Source: CAKSFT01 sp045544615 (GTDB lineage Bacteria; Bacillota; Clostridia; UBA1381). Taken from it: 64,000 bases of DNA. Position numbers and translations under genes: made by a program. Positions 9,386 to 14,683 of the stretch are shown one piece after another. Position 1 is the stretch's first letter, and every line of letters starts with the position of its first letter. Where the stretch lies: the NCBI GenBank assembly GCA_045544615.1, contig JAZPZI010000027.1:1-64000 (forward strand). The letters run 5' to 3'. The notes under the pieces were generated by a model that was not told the DNA's origin, did no database searches, and worked only from the letters and a program-made list of their open reading frames with translations.

Positions 9386-9391
9386 TATTAT
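9362..9391 (+). promoter_or_regulatory. Possible promoter for the phage RNA island
   Basis: TTGTTT at 9362-9367 and TATTAT at 9386-9391 are separated by 18 bases. A transcript would begin near 9398, at the first hairpin of the RNA island. It overlaps the end of a small open frame, and the match is only moderate. Confidence 0.35.
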
Positions 9392-9640
9392 AGGTGCTAT
9401 CTTTACATGATAGTTAAATGTCCAGTAAGACTAAGGTGCTATGGTGCACACATAGACCGAAAGAGGAAACAGCCAAGTTAGTCCGACAAGGACAAGCCTT
9501 ATTCAGGAGAAAGAATAGCTCGCACGAGGGGCTTCCATGGATAATAGACTACTCGTGGCTTAAAAGGCTAAGGTGGTTGGTCTTATTTGGGGAATTTCCT
9601 CACGGAAGTGAAAACGGCAATTTCACAGAACCACCCACAC
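9392..9640 (+). ncRNA. Hairpin-rich phage non-coding RNA, family unknown
   Basis: I see no credible protein here but many local helices: CTATC/GATAG (9397-9401 with 9409-9413); an eight-pair hairpin with one bulge at 9435-9458; GTCC/GGAC (9481-9484 with 9490-9493); AGCCTT/AAGGCT (9495-9500 with 9564-9569) enclosing CACGAG/CTCGTG (9523-9528 with 9552-9557); GGTGGTT/AACCACC (9572-9578 with 9629-9635) enclosing TTCC/GGAA and GTGAAA/TTTCAC (9608-9613 with 9621-9626). It directly adjoins a tRNA-like domain. GOLLD and ROOL RNAs also occur near phage tRNAs but are much longer; I do not recognise this as either, nor as RNase P RNA, tmRNA or a group I intron. Confidence 0.6.
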
Positions 9641-9701
9641 AGGATAGTAACTCAGTTGGCAAGAGGAAATTGTGTCGTCGGTTCGAGTCCGACCTATCCT
9701 A
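9641..9701 (+). ncRNA. tRNA-like domain lacking a normal anticodon arm
   Basis: AGGATAG at 9641-9647 pairs perfectly with CTATCCT at 9694-9700, followed by discriminator-like A9701. A perfect T arm is present (GTCGG, TTCGAGT loop, CCGAC; 9677-9693), and TAACTCAGTTGG matches a D arm. Between the D arm and the T arm there are only 11 bases where a tRNA has about 23, so there is no standard anticodon stem and loop. An alternative stem CAGTT/AATTG could replace the D arm. CCA is not encoded. It may be a decayed tRNA, a processing signal for the upstream RNA, or a functional tRNA mimic. Confidence 0.65.
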
Positions 9702-9771
9702 AATAAAACCCTCTATGATGATATGACAAAAAGGAAAGACTTTTGACAGCCGGGATAGACTGGCACAATAC

Positions 9772-9846
9772 TGGGGTGTCGCCAAGTGGTAAGGCACGGG
9801 ACTTTGACTCCTGTATTCGTGTGTTCGAATCGCACCATCCCAGCCA
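9772..9846 (+). tRNA. tRNA-Gln(TTG), phage-encoded
   Basis: A complete cloverleaf: acceptor TGGGGTG with CATCCCA (one G-T pair), D arm from GCC...GGC, anticodon loop CTTTGAC giving TTG, a T arm with a GTTCGAAT core, discriminator G and encoded CCA. The host cluster at 20172 already has a tRNA-Gln of the same anticodon, so the phage copy probably supplements Gln decoding in AT-rich phage mRNA or replaces a cleaved host tRNA. Confidence 0.93.
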
Positions 9847-9869
9847 TTTTTATATAAGGAGGTAAATGA

Positions 9870-10070
9870 TTGGCAAGAATAATTGAAAATTGTGATTGTA
9901 AACGTAGAGCATTAGATGATGTTTTTACAAAAAATGTCCATGAAACAATTCTTTGTGGGCACTATTCTGAAATCAAAAGGAAAGATGGTATACATAACGC
10001 ACACTATCCTGAATGTAGCGACGAAAATTGCCCATTAAAACATCCTGAACTTTTAGAAAAATGGAAATAA
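9870..10070 (+). CDS. Small Cys-rich phage protein (66 aa)
   Basis: Not recognised. TTG start with a strong AAGGAGG upstream. Cysteines and histidines are spread along the chain (CDCKRR, CGHYSE, HYPECSDENC), suggesting one zinc-binding unit. It lies directly after tRNA-Gln and its stop codon is part of the AATAAAAC motif. Confidence 0.55.
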   Translation: MARIIENCDCKRRALDDVFTKNVHETILCGHYSEIKRKDGIHNAHYPECSDENCPLKHPELLEKWK

Positions 10071-10089
10071 AACGCTCGTTTTAAAGTGA
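10066..10089 (+). repeat. Copy 2 of the recurrent phage intergenic motif
   Basis: AATAAAAC at 10066-10073, five bases, then TTTTAAAGTGA at 10079-10089. It matches the copy at 11582 in both half-sites and spacing. The first half-site contains the stop codon of the preceding gene. Confidence 0.45.
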
Positions 10090-10103
10090 AAATTAAGTAA
10101 AAA

Positions 10104-10124
10104 ATTCTCTCGTAAAGAGAGAAT
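10104..10124 (+). terminator. Hairpin between phage genes
   Basis: ATTCTCTC at 10104-10111 pairs perfectly with GAGAGAAT at 10117-10124 around the loop GTAAA. No T run follows, so it may be an mRNA-stabilising or processing hairpin rather than a terminator. It stands upstream of the methyltransferase gene. Confidence 0.4.
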
Positions 10125-10164
10125 AATATATTGTACAGAAAATTACGAAAGGAGTAAGAGTTTG

Positions 10165-10272
10165 ATGCATCGTAAAACTATAGTTTACTCAAATGTGATT
10201 ATTGAAGATTTTAGGATTGTACGACGGCATGTCGTGCGGAATGATTACCTTTACAGAACTTGGTTTAGCTGA
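10165..10272 (+). CDS. Possible leader peptide overlapping the methyltransferase start (35 aa)
   Basis: A short frame starting at ATG 10165 (or TTG 10162) has the best ribosome site in the region (GAAAGGAGTAAGAG). It runs in a different frame across the methyltransferase start at 10202 and stops at 10272. The methyltransferase itself lacks a good ribosome site, so this peptide may couple its translation. There is no evidence for function of the peptide itself. Confidence 0.35.
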   Translation: MHRKTIVYSNVIIEDFRIVRRHVVRNDYLYRTWFS

Positions 10273-11515
10273 CCAAATCGAAAGGTATGTTGCTTATGAA
10301 TATGACGTTAAGTCAGTTGGTAAAAAGGGTGCTGGTGAATTTGGTTTCCCGGCATTAGTTGCATCGCATAATTTCCCTAACATAGAGCAACGAGGTGATA
10401 TTTTCAAAGCAGACTTCACAGAGTTTAAAGGCTTTGATTACATATTAGCAGGTTTCCCATGCACTAAATTTTCTATTGCCCAAAAGAAAGATAGAGAAAC
10501 AAAACCTTATTGTGGTGAAGGTTGGGATATGTTTGAAAAGGCTTGGGAAGCCGTTCAGGTAGCGCAGCCTAAATTTTTCTTATTTGAAAATAACAAGTCT
10601 ATGGCACAGGCGGTTCAGGAAGAAATATCTAAAATTATAGGATTCAAACCTATAGTATTTAACTCTTCATTGTTATCAGCACAGCAAAGACAAAGAATTT
10701 ATTGGCTCGGCAAAAGAAATCCTGATGGAACATATAGTCAGGTTCACGTTGAATTGCCAGAAGACAAAGGCATAATTCTTCAGGATATTCTTGAAGATGG
10801 TATTGCAGATAGGGACAAGTCCTATTGTCTTAAACACCAAGCGGGTAATGCGAGAGATTATCTAAAGAAACACCATACACAAGTAAAATTTGAACCTGTT
10901 GCTAAACGAGTGCCAGATTATGGTGTTCCTGATAAAGCAAGACCTCTTGGTGTAAGTTATGCATACAAAGGCGATGGCGAAGGAAGTTTGGTGTCAGAGG
11001 CTTTCCCAGACAATCCAAATAAACAAGTTAGAGATTATGTTGCTGAAACTGTAAGAGTTGGTGCTTTGCCAAGACCTAATGGCGAATTAAGTACAAGCCA
11101 AGCGTTTAGAATTTATAGCACAGAGGGTAAGTCTGTAAATATCAATTCTGGTGGCGGTGGTGCAGGTGGTAAAACTGGTTTATATGCTATTCCAGTTCCT
11201 GAATTTGCAGAGCCTGTAGAATGGGATGAAGATGGCAAACCCACGATGGCTGTAAGTAGCGCAGACGGCAAGAAGCATAAAGTCTATGAAGTAAAGCGTG
11301 GTTTTATTACGTTCAAAGGCAAGGAATATAAAATAAGCCTTGCCGATGGATTCTATATTATCCGCAAACTCACCGTCTTAGAATGTATGCGATTGCAGAC
11401 AGTGCCGGAATGGTACGACTTTTCTATTACAGCCGAAACTCACGCTTACGAAATGCTTGGTAATGGGTGGACGGTAGAAGTTATTAAATATCTTATCAGC
11501 CACACACTTGAATGA
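10202..11515 (+). CDS. DNA (cytosine-5) methyltransferase, phage type
   Basis: A 437-residue C5 methyltransferase that would transfer a methyl group from S-adenosylmethionine to cytosine in DNA. The N-terminus (LGLYDGMSCGM) matches motif I. GFPCTKFS carries the catalytic cysteine at residue 87 (motif IV). FENN corresponds to motif VI and QQRQRIYWLG to motif VIII. A long variable region, the likely target-recognition domain, precedes LTVLECMRLQ and LGNGWTVEVI (motifs IX and X). No restriction endonuclease is adjacent, so it probably protects phage DNA. Only TTG at 10202 can begin the frame, because a TGA lies in frame at 10196; the ribosome site is poor. Confidence 0.93.
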   Translation: MKILGLYDGMSCGMITFTELGLADQIERYVAYEYDVKSVGKKGAGEFGFPALVASHNFPNIEQRGDIFKADFTEFKGFDYILAGFPCTKFSIAQKKDRETKPYCGEGWDMFEKAWEAVQVAQPKFFLFENNKSMAQAVQEEISKIIGFKPIVFNSSLLSAQQRQRIYWLGKRNPDGTYSQVHVELPEDKGIILQDILEDGIADRDKSYCLKHQAGNARDYLKKHHTQVKFEPVAKRVPDYGVPDKARPLGVSYAYKGDGEGSLVSEAFPDNPNKQVRDYVAETVRVGALPRPNGELSTSQAFRIYSTEGKSVNINSGGGGAGGKTGLYAIPVPEFAEPVEWDEDGKPTMAVSSADGKKHKVYEVKRGFITFKGKEYKISLADGFYIIRKLTVLECMRLQTVPEWYDFSITAETHAYEMLGNGWTVEVIKYLISHTLE

Positions 11516-11528
11516 TAATTTTAGAATA

Positions 11529-11569
11529 CTATATATAGTGTTAAATGTTGTTTTTAGCACTATATATAG
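11529..11569. repeat. Large inverted repeat with self-palindromic arms
   Basis: CTATATATAGTG at 11529-11540 and CACTATATATAG at 11558-11569 form a 12-bp inverted repeat with a 17-base loop. Each arm contains the palindrome CTATATATAG, so the pair can also be read as two protein-binding sites. It lies in the gap after the methyltransferase gene, without a T run on the + strand. Confidence 0.5.
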
Positions 11570-11581
11570 ACTAAAAATGCC

Positions 11582-11605
11582 AATAAAACCACGCTTTTAA
11601 AGTGA
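11582..11605 (+). repeat. Copy 3 of the recurrent phage intergenic motif
   Basis: AATAAAAC at 11582-11589, five bases, then TTTTAAAGTGA at 11595-11605, just before a GAAAGGAGC ribosome site. Identical half-sites and spacing to the copy at 10066. Confidence 0.45.
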
Positions 11606-11618
11606 GAAAGGAGCAAAT

Positions 11619-11864
11619 ATGAAAGAGGGTTGGATTTGTCCGAGATGCAAGAAAGTGAATGCACCATTTACACCATATTGTGATTGCCAAGAAAATAATC
11701 GTTCAAATTATACAGCTCAAGTGGATTGCATAAATGGTTATCATCAATGGGAATGTTGTGGTGTAAGTACAGCAGGTTCGACATACAGATGTAGAGTTTG
11801 CGGAAAAACAAAGACCGAAAACTATAATGTTGATAAGAGCAATATAACAATATCAAGTCAATAA
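11619..11864 (+). CDS. Zinc-ribbon phage protein (81 aa)
   Basis: Small protein with an N-terminal CPRCKK knuckle followed by CDCQ, and a second set of Cys/His residues (WECCGV, CRVCGK). These would support one or two zinc ribbons. ATG start with AAAGGAGC upstream. Function unknown; first of four neighbouring Cys-rich small genes. Confidence 0.6.
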   Translation: MKEGWICPRCKKVNAPFTPYCDCQENNRSNYTAQVDCINGYHQWECCGVSTAGSTYRCRVCGKTKTENYNVDKSNITISSQ

Positions 11865-11883
11865 AACAAGTCTTTTAAGAGGA
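11860..11883 (+). repeat. Copy 4 of the recurrent phage intergenic motif (variant)
   Basis: AATAAAAC at 11860-11867, five bases, then TTTTAAGAGGAG from 11873. The second half diverges into the ribosome site of the next gene. The first half-site again overlaps a stop codon. Confidence 0.35.
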
Positions 11884-11887
11884 GCAT

Positions 11888-12043
11888 ATGGGGAAAAGAA
11901 GCAGTTATAAAAAAGTAAAAGTGTCGGAATGTATCTGGTGTGATTATAATTATAAGTGCCATGGTGGGCGAAGAAATAAATGTTCTCATTATAAAAAGTT
12001 TGTTAAAAAGTTTCATAAAAGAAATAAAAAGGAGGGCTTGTAA
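11888..12043 (+). CDS. Small basic Cys-containing phage protein (51 aa)
   Basis: ATG at 11888 follows AAGAGGAGC. The protein is very basic and has a CIWC pair plus two more cysteines (KCHG, KCSH), suggesting a small zinc-binding nucleic-acid-binding peptide. Its stop overlaps the next start (TAATG), which supports translation. Confidence 0.5.
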   Translation: MGKRSSYKKVKVSECIWCDYNYKCHGGRRNKCSHYKKFVKKFHKRNKKEGL

Positions 12044-12261
12044 TGTGCGAATACTGTCATTGGATAGGCGGTCATCATCCTTGCTGTCCCAATGCGCCCC
12101 AGCCTAAAATCCGAGGTCATTGTGACCAGTGCGGTGAAGAGTTGATTGAAGATTATGAATACTATATAGACGATAATGACAACAAATTCTGTTCTGAAGA
12201 TTGCGCTGTTAAATATCACGGCATCGAATCAAAAGTGTGGTATTGTCGAGAGGAGGAATGA
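12043..12261 (+). CDS. Zinc-ribbon phage protein (72 aa)
   Basis: Three Cys pairs are visible: CEYCH at the N-terminus, CDQCGEEL in the middle, and FCSEDC near the C-terminus. The last two together resemble a treble-clef or ribbon zinc site. ATG start overlapping the previous stop by one base, with AAAAGGAGGGC inside the preceding gene as ribosome site. Confidence 0.6.
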   Translation: MCEYCHWIGGHHPCCPNAPQPKIRGHCDQCGEELIEDYEYYIDDNDNKFCSEDCAVKYHGIESKVWYCREEE

Positions 12262-12262
12262 T

Positions 12263-12586
12263 GTGAGCGAAGAAAGATGTGTAATGTGTGGCGAAACAAT
12301 CCCGGAAGGGCGAATGATTTGTCGCAAATGTGAAGATGTTGAACCAAGTTTTAATGCAACTGAAGCTACGATATCTTTAAGCAAAATTAAAGATTTGGCG
12401 AGATTCGTAAAATTAGTTTCTAAGTGCCCGGGTGATGTTGTGGTTAAATCAGGACATTTTGCTGTTGATGCAAAGTCAATTATGGGGTTGTGTAGTTTGG
12501 ATCTAAGCAAGTCTGTAAATGTAGAATTCTATGGTGATATACCTTACGAAGTTAAAGAAGGCTTGAAGAAATTTATGGTGAATTGA
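12263..12586 (+). CDS. Zinc ribbon fused to an HPr-like domain (107 aa)
   Basis: GTG at 12263 follows GAGAGGAGG. Residues 6-23 hold two Cys pairs (C6/C9 and C20/C23), a zinc ribbon. Residues about 38-107 resemble the HPr-fold proteins common in Clostridia, with VDAKSIMGLCSLDLSKSV as the most conserved stretch. The GLHARP segment with the phospho-histidine of true PTS HPr is absent, so phosphocarrier activity is unlikely. The fusion suggests a regulatory or adaptor role in host-phage interaction, but that is inference. Confidence 0.6.
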   Translation: MSEERCVMCGETIPEGRMICRKCEDVEPSFNATEATISLSKIKDLARFVKLVSKCPGDVVVKSGHFAVDAKSIMGLCSLDLSKSVNVEFYGDIPYEVKEGLKKFMVN

Positions 12587-12597
12587 GGTGATATAAC

Positions 12598-13221
12598 CTG
12601 AAAACAAAAATTAAAAAAATACAGATTGATTGGACTGAAATTAAAAACCAATGCCGCCATACTTCAAACAAAGAAGATACAAGTGTTCCTGCAACAAAAG
12701 AGTTTATTAAAAAGATTCTTATCTCAGAGCACTCTCCTATTAGATTAGGAAGAATAAAGTGGAGTTGGGATGGAATTAAATCTTGGATATCTGTTCATTT
12801 TGCAAGACATTGGCTGGGGTGGGATAAGTGGGTAACTACTCAAAGAACCGATAGAACAGGGTGCGACAGAGATTCTGCAAGACAGGATGCATTGGTAGAT
12901 ATGGACATTGAAGCAAATCCACAAGCCCTTATCAATGTATCTAGATACAGACTATGCGAACAGGCATCTAACGAAACAAGGGAGTATGCAGAAGACCTTA
13001 AAAGAGAAATAAAAAATATTGGACAAGAAGAACTATCAAATGTTCTCGTTCCAAATTGTATATATCGAGCTGGGTGCCCTGAATTTTATTGCTGTGGATA
13101 TATACGTAAATTTATAAAGTGGGCTAAAGATAATAATAAACAAATTCCGTGGTTGGACATTCAAGGTAGGTATGATTTATATAATGAATATTTTTATAGC
13201 ACACAGGAGGAAGATAATTGA
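12598..13221 (+). CDS. ThyX-like (flavin-dependent thymidylate synthase family) protein, CTG start
   Basis: The open frame runs from CTG 12598 without ATG, GTG or TTG until 12892, which would delete the conserved core. GAGGTG at 12585-12590 is ideally spaced from the CTG. The 207-residue product has SEHSPIR at 43-49 and ARHWLGWDKWVTTQRTDR at about 69-86, aligning with the EHS and RHR...S...RY segments of ThyX, then a long helical domain with INVSRYRLC. ThyX makes dTMP from dUMP using FAD and methylene-tetrahydrofolate. The variant RHW in place of RHR means activity is uncertain. The 3' end overlaps the next gene by four bases. Confidence 0.7.
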   Translation: MKTKIKKIQIDWTEIKNQCRHTSNKEDTSVPATKEFIKKILISEHSPIRLGRIKWSWDGIKSWISVHFARHWLGWDKWVTTQRTDRTGCDRDSARQDALVDMDIEANPQALINVSRYRLCEQASNETREYAEDLKREIKNIGQEELSNVLVPNCIYRAGCPEFYCCGYIRKFIKWAKDNNKQIPWLDIQGRYDLYNEYFYSTQEEDN

Positions 13222-13772
13222 AGAAAATTTATATAACTAATGGTTCGGGTACAAATGGTAAAGATAGCTTCGCAAGAGCAATAGCTAAATATATTCCTAC
13301 ATATAAATACTCATCCATTAACTTAGTTAAAGATATGCTTAAGGTTGCAGGGATTGAAGAAAAAGCAAAAACAGAAGAATATCGCCTCCTTTGTAGTGAT
13401 TTGAAAGATAGGCTTACTAAATATGACGACATTCCGTTTAAAGATGTTTTGTCAATCGTTACGGATTTTAAAAGAAACCTAATTGACACCGACGTTCTTC
13501 TAATTGATATAAGAGAGCCAGAAGAAATTGCTCGTGCTGTTGAGACATTTGGTGCTGAGACTATATTAGTTCGCAATCCTAATGCAATAAAAATTAAAAG
13601 TAATCACGCAGACCGAGATGTTGAAAATTATGAGTATGATTACATTATTGAAAATGATGGAACGCTTGAACAGTTAGAAAGGGTGGCTAAACTGTTTGTG
13701 TGTGATGTGATTTGTGACGAGCACATTCTCGAAAAGGGCAAACCATTTGCTTTAACTTGTAGTAAATATTGA
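13218..13772 (+). CDS. Deoxynucleoside monophosphate kinase-like P-loop protein
   Basis: A 184-residue protein with an N-terminal P-loop-like segment NGSGTNGKDSFARA at about residues 8-21, typical of phage deoxynucleotide kinases. These enzymes phosphorylate dNMPs towards dNTPs. The later IREPEEIARAV segment resembles part of the lid or substrate region in this family. TTG start overlapping the ThyX-like gene, so the two are translationally coupled and probably act in the same dTMP/dNMP pathway. Confidence 0.7.
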   Translation: MKKIYITNGSGTNGKDSFARAIAKYIPTYKYSSINLVKDMLKVAGIEEKAKTEEYRLLCSDLKDRLTKYDDIPFKDVLSIVTDFKRNLIDTDVLLIDIREPEEIARAVETFGAETILVRNPNAIKIKSNHADRDVENYEYDYIIENDGTLEQLERVAKLFVCDVICDEHILEKGKPFALTCSKY

Positions 13773-13783
13773 GGAGATAGTTT

Positions 13784-13981
13784 ATGACCGACATGGAGAT
13801 TATAAAAGCTTTAGAGTGTTGTGTATACCCTAGAGTCGGGGTAAAATGTCCGAGAAATAAGTATGTAGATATGTGTCATGAAGGTTGCAAAAATATTCTA
13901 TTAACTCAAGTGCTTGATTTAGTTAATCGTCAGCAAGCGGAGCTTATTGAATTACAGAAAAGGGTTGGTGATAACAGGTGA
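13784..13981 (+). CDS. Small Cys-containing phage protein (65 aa)
   Basis: Not recognised. Cysteines occur at CCVYPRVGVKC and CHEGC, then a helical tail rich in Gln, Leu and Glu follows. Small proteins of this layout, Cys cluster followed by a helix, are frequent in Firmicutes phages. ATG start with TTGAGGAG upstream; the end overlaps the next gene. Confidence 0.55.
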   Translation: MTDMEIIKALECCVYPRVGVKCPRNKYVDMCHEGCKNILLTQVLDLVNRQQAELIELQKRVGDNR

Positions 13982-14412
13982 AATATTTTGCATATCTCGC
14001 AGGTGGTATGGGCAAGTTCGGCAGAGAAAATTTTGATGAAGGCAATAAGTGGCGACTCTATTGTAAGAAAAGTCTTGAAAACTGTGAGTGTGATTTTAAA
14101 GTAAGAGTGTGCAATCCACAAGACTTTTTCAATTTTCGAGACGACCCACCACAGTATAAATCTAATACTGAAGTGATGAGACTTGACTTACATAAACTTC
14201 GTAACTCAGAAATAGTAATTGTGAACTTCAATGATAAATGGTCGCTTGGAACGCAATCCGAAATAGCCATCGCTTATGATAGAGGTATTCCGGTAATCGG
14301 ATTAAATGAAAGTGGTCAGGAACTACACCAATGGCAAGAAGAGTTTTGTGAACGCATATTCAACAATATAGATGAAATGCTTGATTATATTCAAGATTTT
14401 TATCTTAGATAA
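13978..14412 (+). CDS. Nucleoside 2-deoxyribosyltransferase-family protein
   Basis: A 144-residue protein whose N-terminus (FAYLAGGMG followed by WRLYCK) and later segments (DLHKLRNSEIVIVNF, GTQSEIAIAYDRGIPVIG) follow the pattern of nucleoside 2-deoxyribosyltransferases. These swap bases between deoxyribonucleosides or hydrolyse the glycosidic bond. GTG start overlapping the previous gene by four bases. In a phage it fits salvage of deoxynucleosides or removal of unwanted ones. Confidence 0.75.
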   Translation: MKYFAYLAGGMGKFGRENFDEGNKWRLYCKKSLENCECDFKVRVCNPQDFFNFRDDPPQYKSNTEVMRLDLHKLRNSEIVIVNFNDKWSLGTQSEIAIAYDRGIPVIGLNESGQELHQWQEEFCERIFNNIDEMLDYIQDFYLR

Positions 14413-14470
14413 GGGAGAATAATTATATAGTGAACGTATGTTGCAAAACAAATCAAATGGAGGTACTTAT

Positions 14471-14671
14471 ATGAAAATAATATTATATTCAACTCATTGT
14501 GTGAATTGTGTTGTTTTAGAAAAAAAATTAAAACAAAAAAACATCGAATTCGATATAGTAGACGATGTTGACCTTATGAAACAAAAGGGCTTTATGTCGG
14601 CTCCGATGTTAGAAGTTGACGGAGTGGTGATGAACTATAAAACAGCAATCCAATGGGTAAATAATCAGTAG
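14471..14671 (+). CDS. Glutaredoxin/NrdH-like thiol protein
   Basis: A 66-residue thioredoxin-fold protein with the redox motif CVNC near residue 10 and the cis-Pro segment SAPMLEVDG. Such proteins deliver electrons to ribonucleotide reductases or related enzymes. ATG 14471 is chosen for its AAATGGAGGTAC ribosome site; an earlier in-frame ATG lacks one. It sits directly before nrdD, which in most bacteria takes electrons from formate or thioredoxin, so its partner may be the reductase or the FTR-like protein downstream. Confidence 0.8.
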   Translation: MKIILYSTHCVNCVVLEKKLKQKNIEFDIVDDVDLMKQKGFMSAPMLEVDGVVMNYKTAIQWVNNQ

Positions 14672-14683
14672 GAGGAAACATTA

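Noticed and set aside
9392..9640. RNase P RNA, tmRNA or a group I intron in tRNA
   Set aside because: A few short strings (GAGGAAA, CACAGAACC, GACTA) recall these RNAs, but the conserved cores and their order do not match, and the tRNA-like domain is intact on one side rather than split.
9418..9702. A 94-codon open frame across the RNA island
   Set aside because: Its end is the translation of a tRNA T arm and acceptor stem, it has no ribosome site, and paired helices cover the whole stretch; it is not a protein gene.
12892..13221. A 109-residue protein starting at TTG 12892
   Set aside because: The conserved frame continues upstream to CTG 12598, which has the proper ribosome site; the short version lacks the family core.
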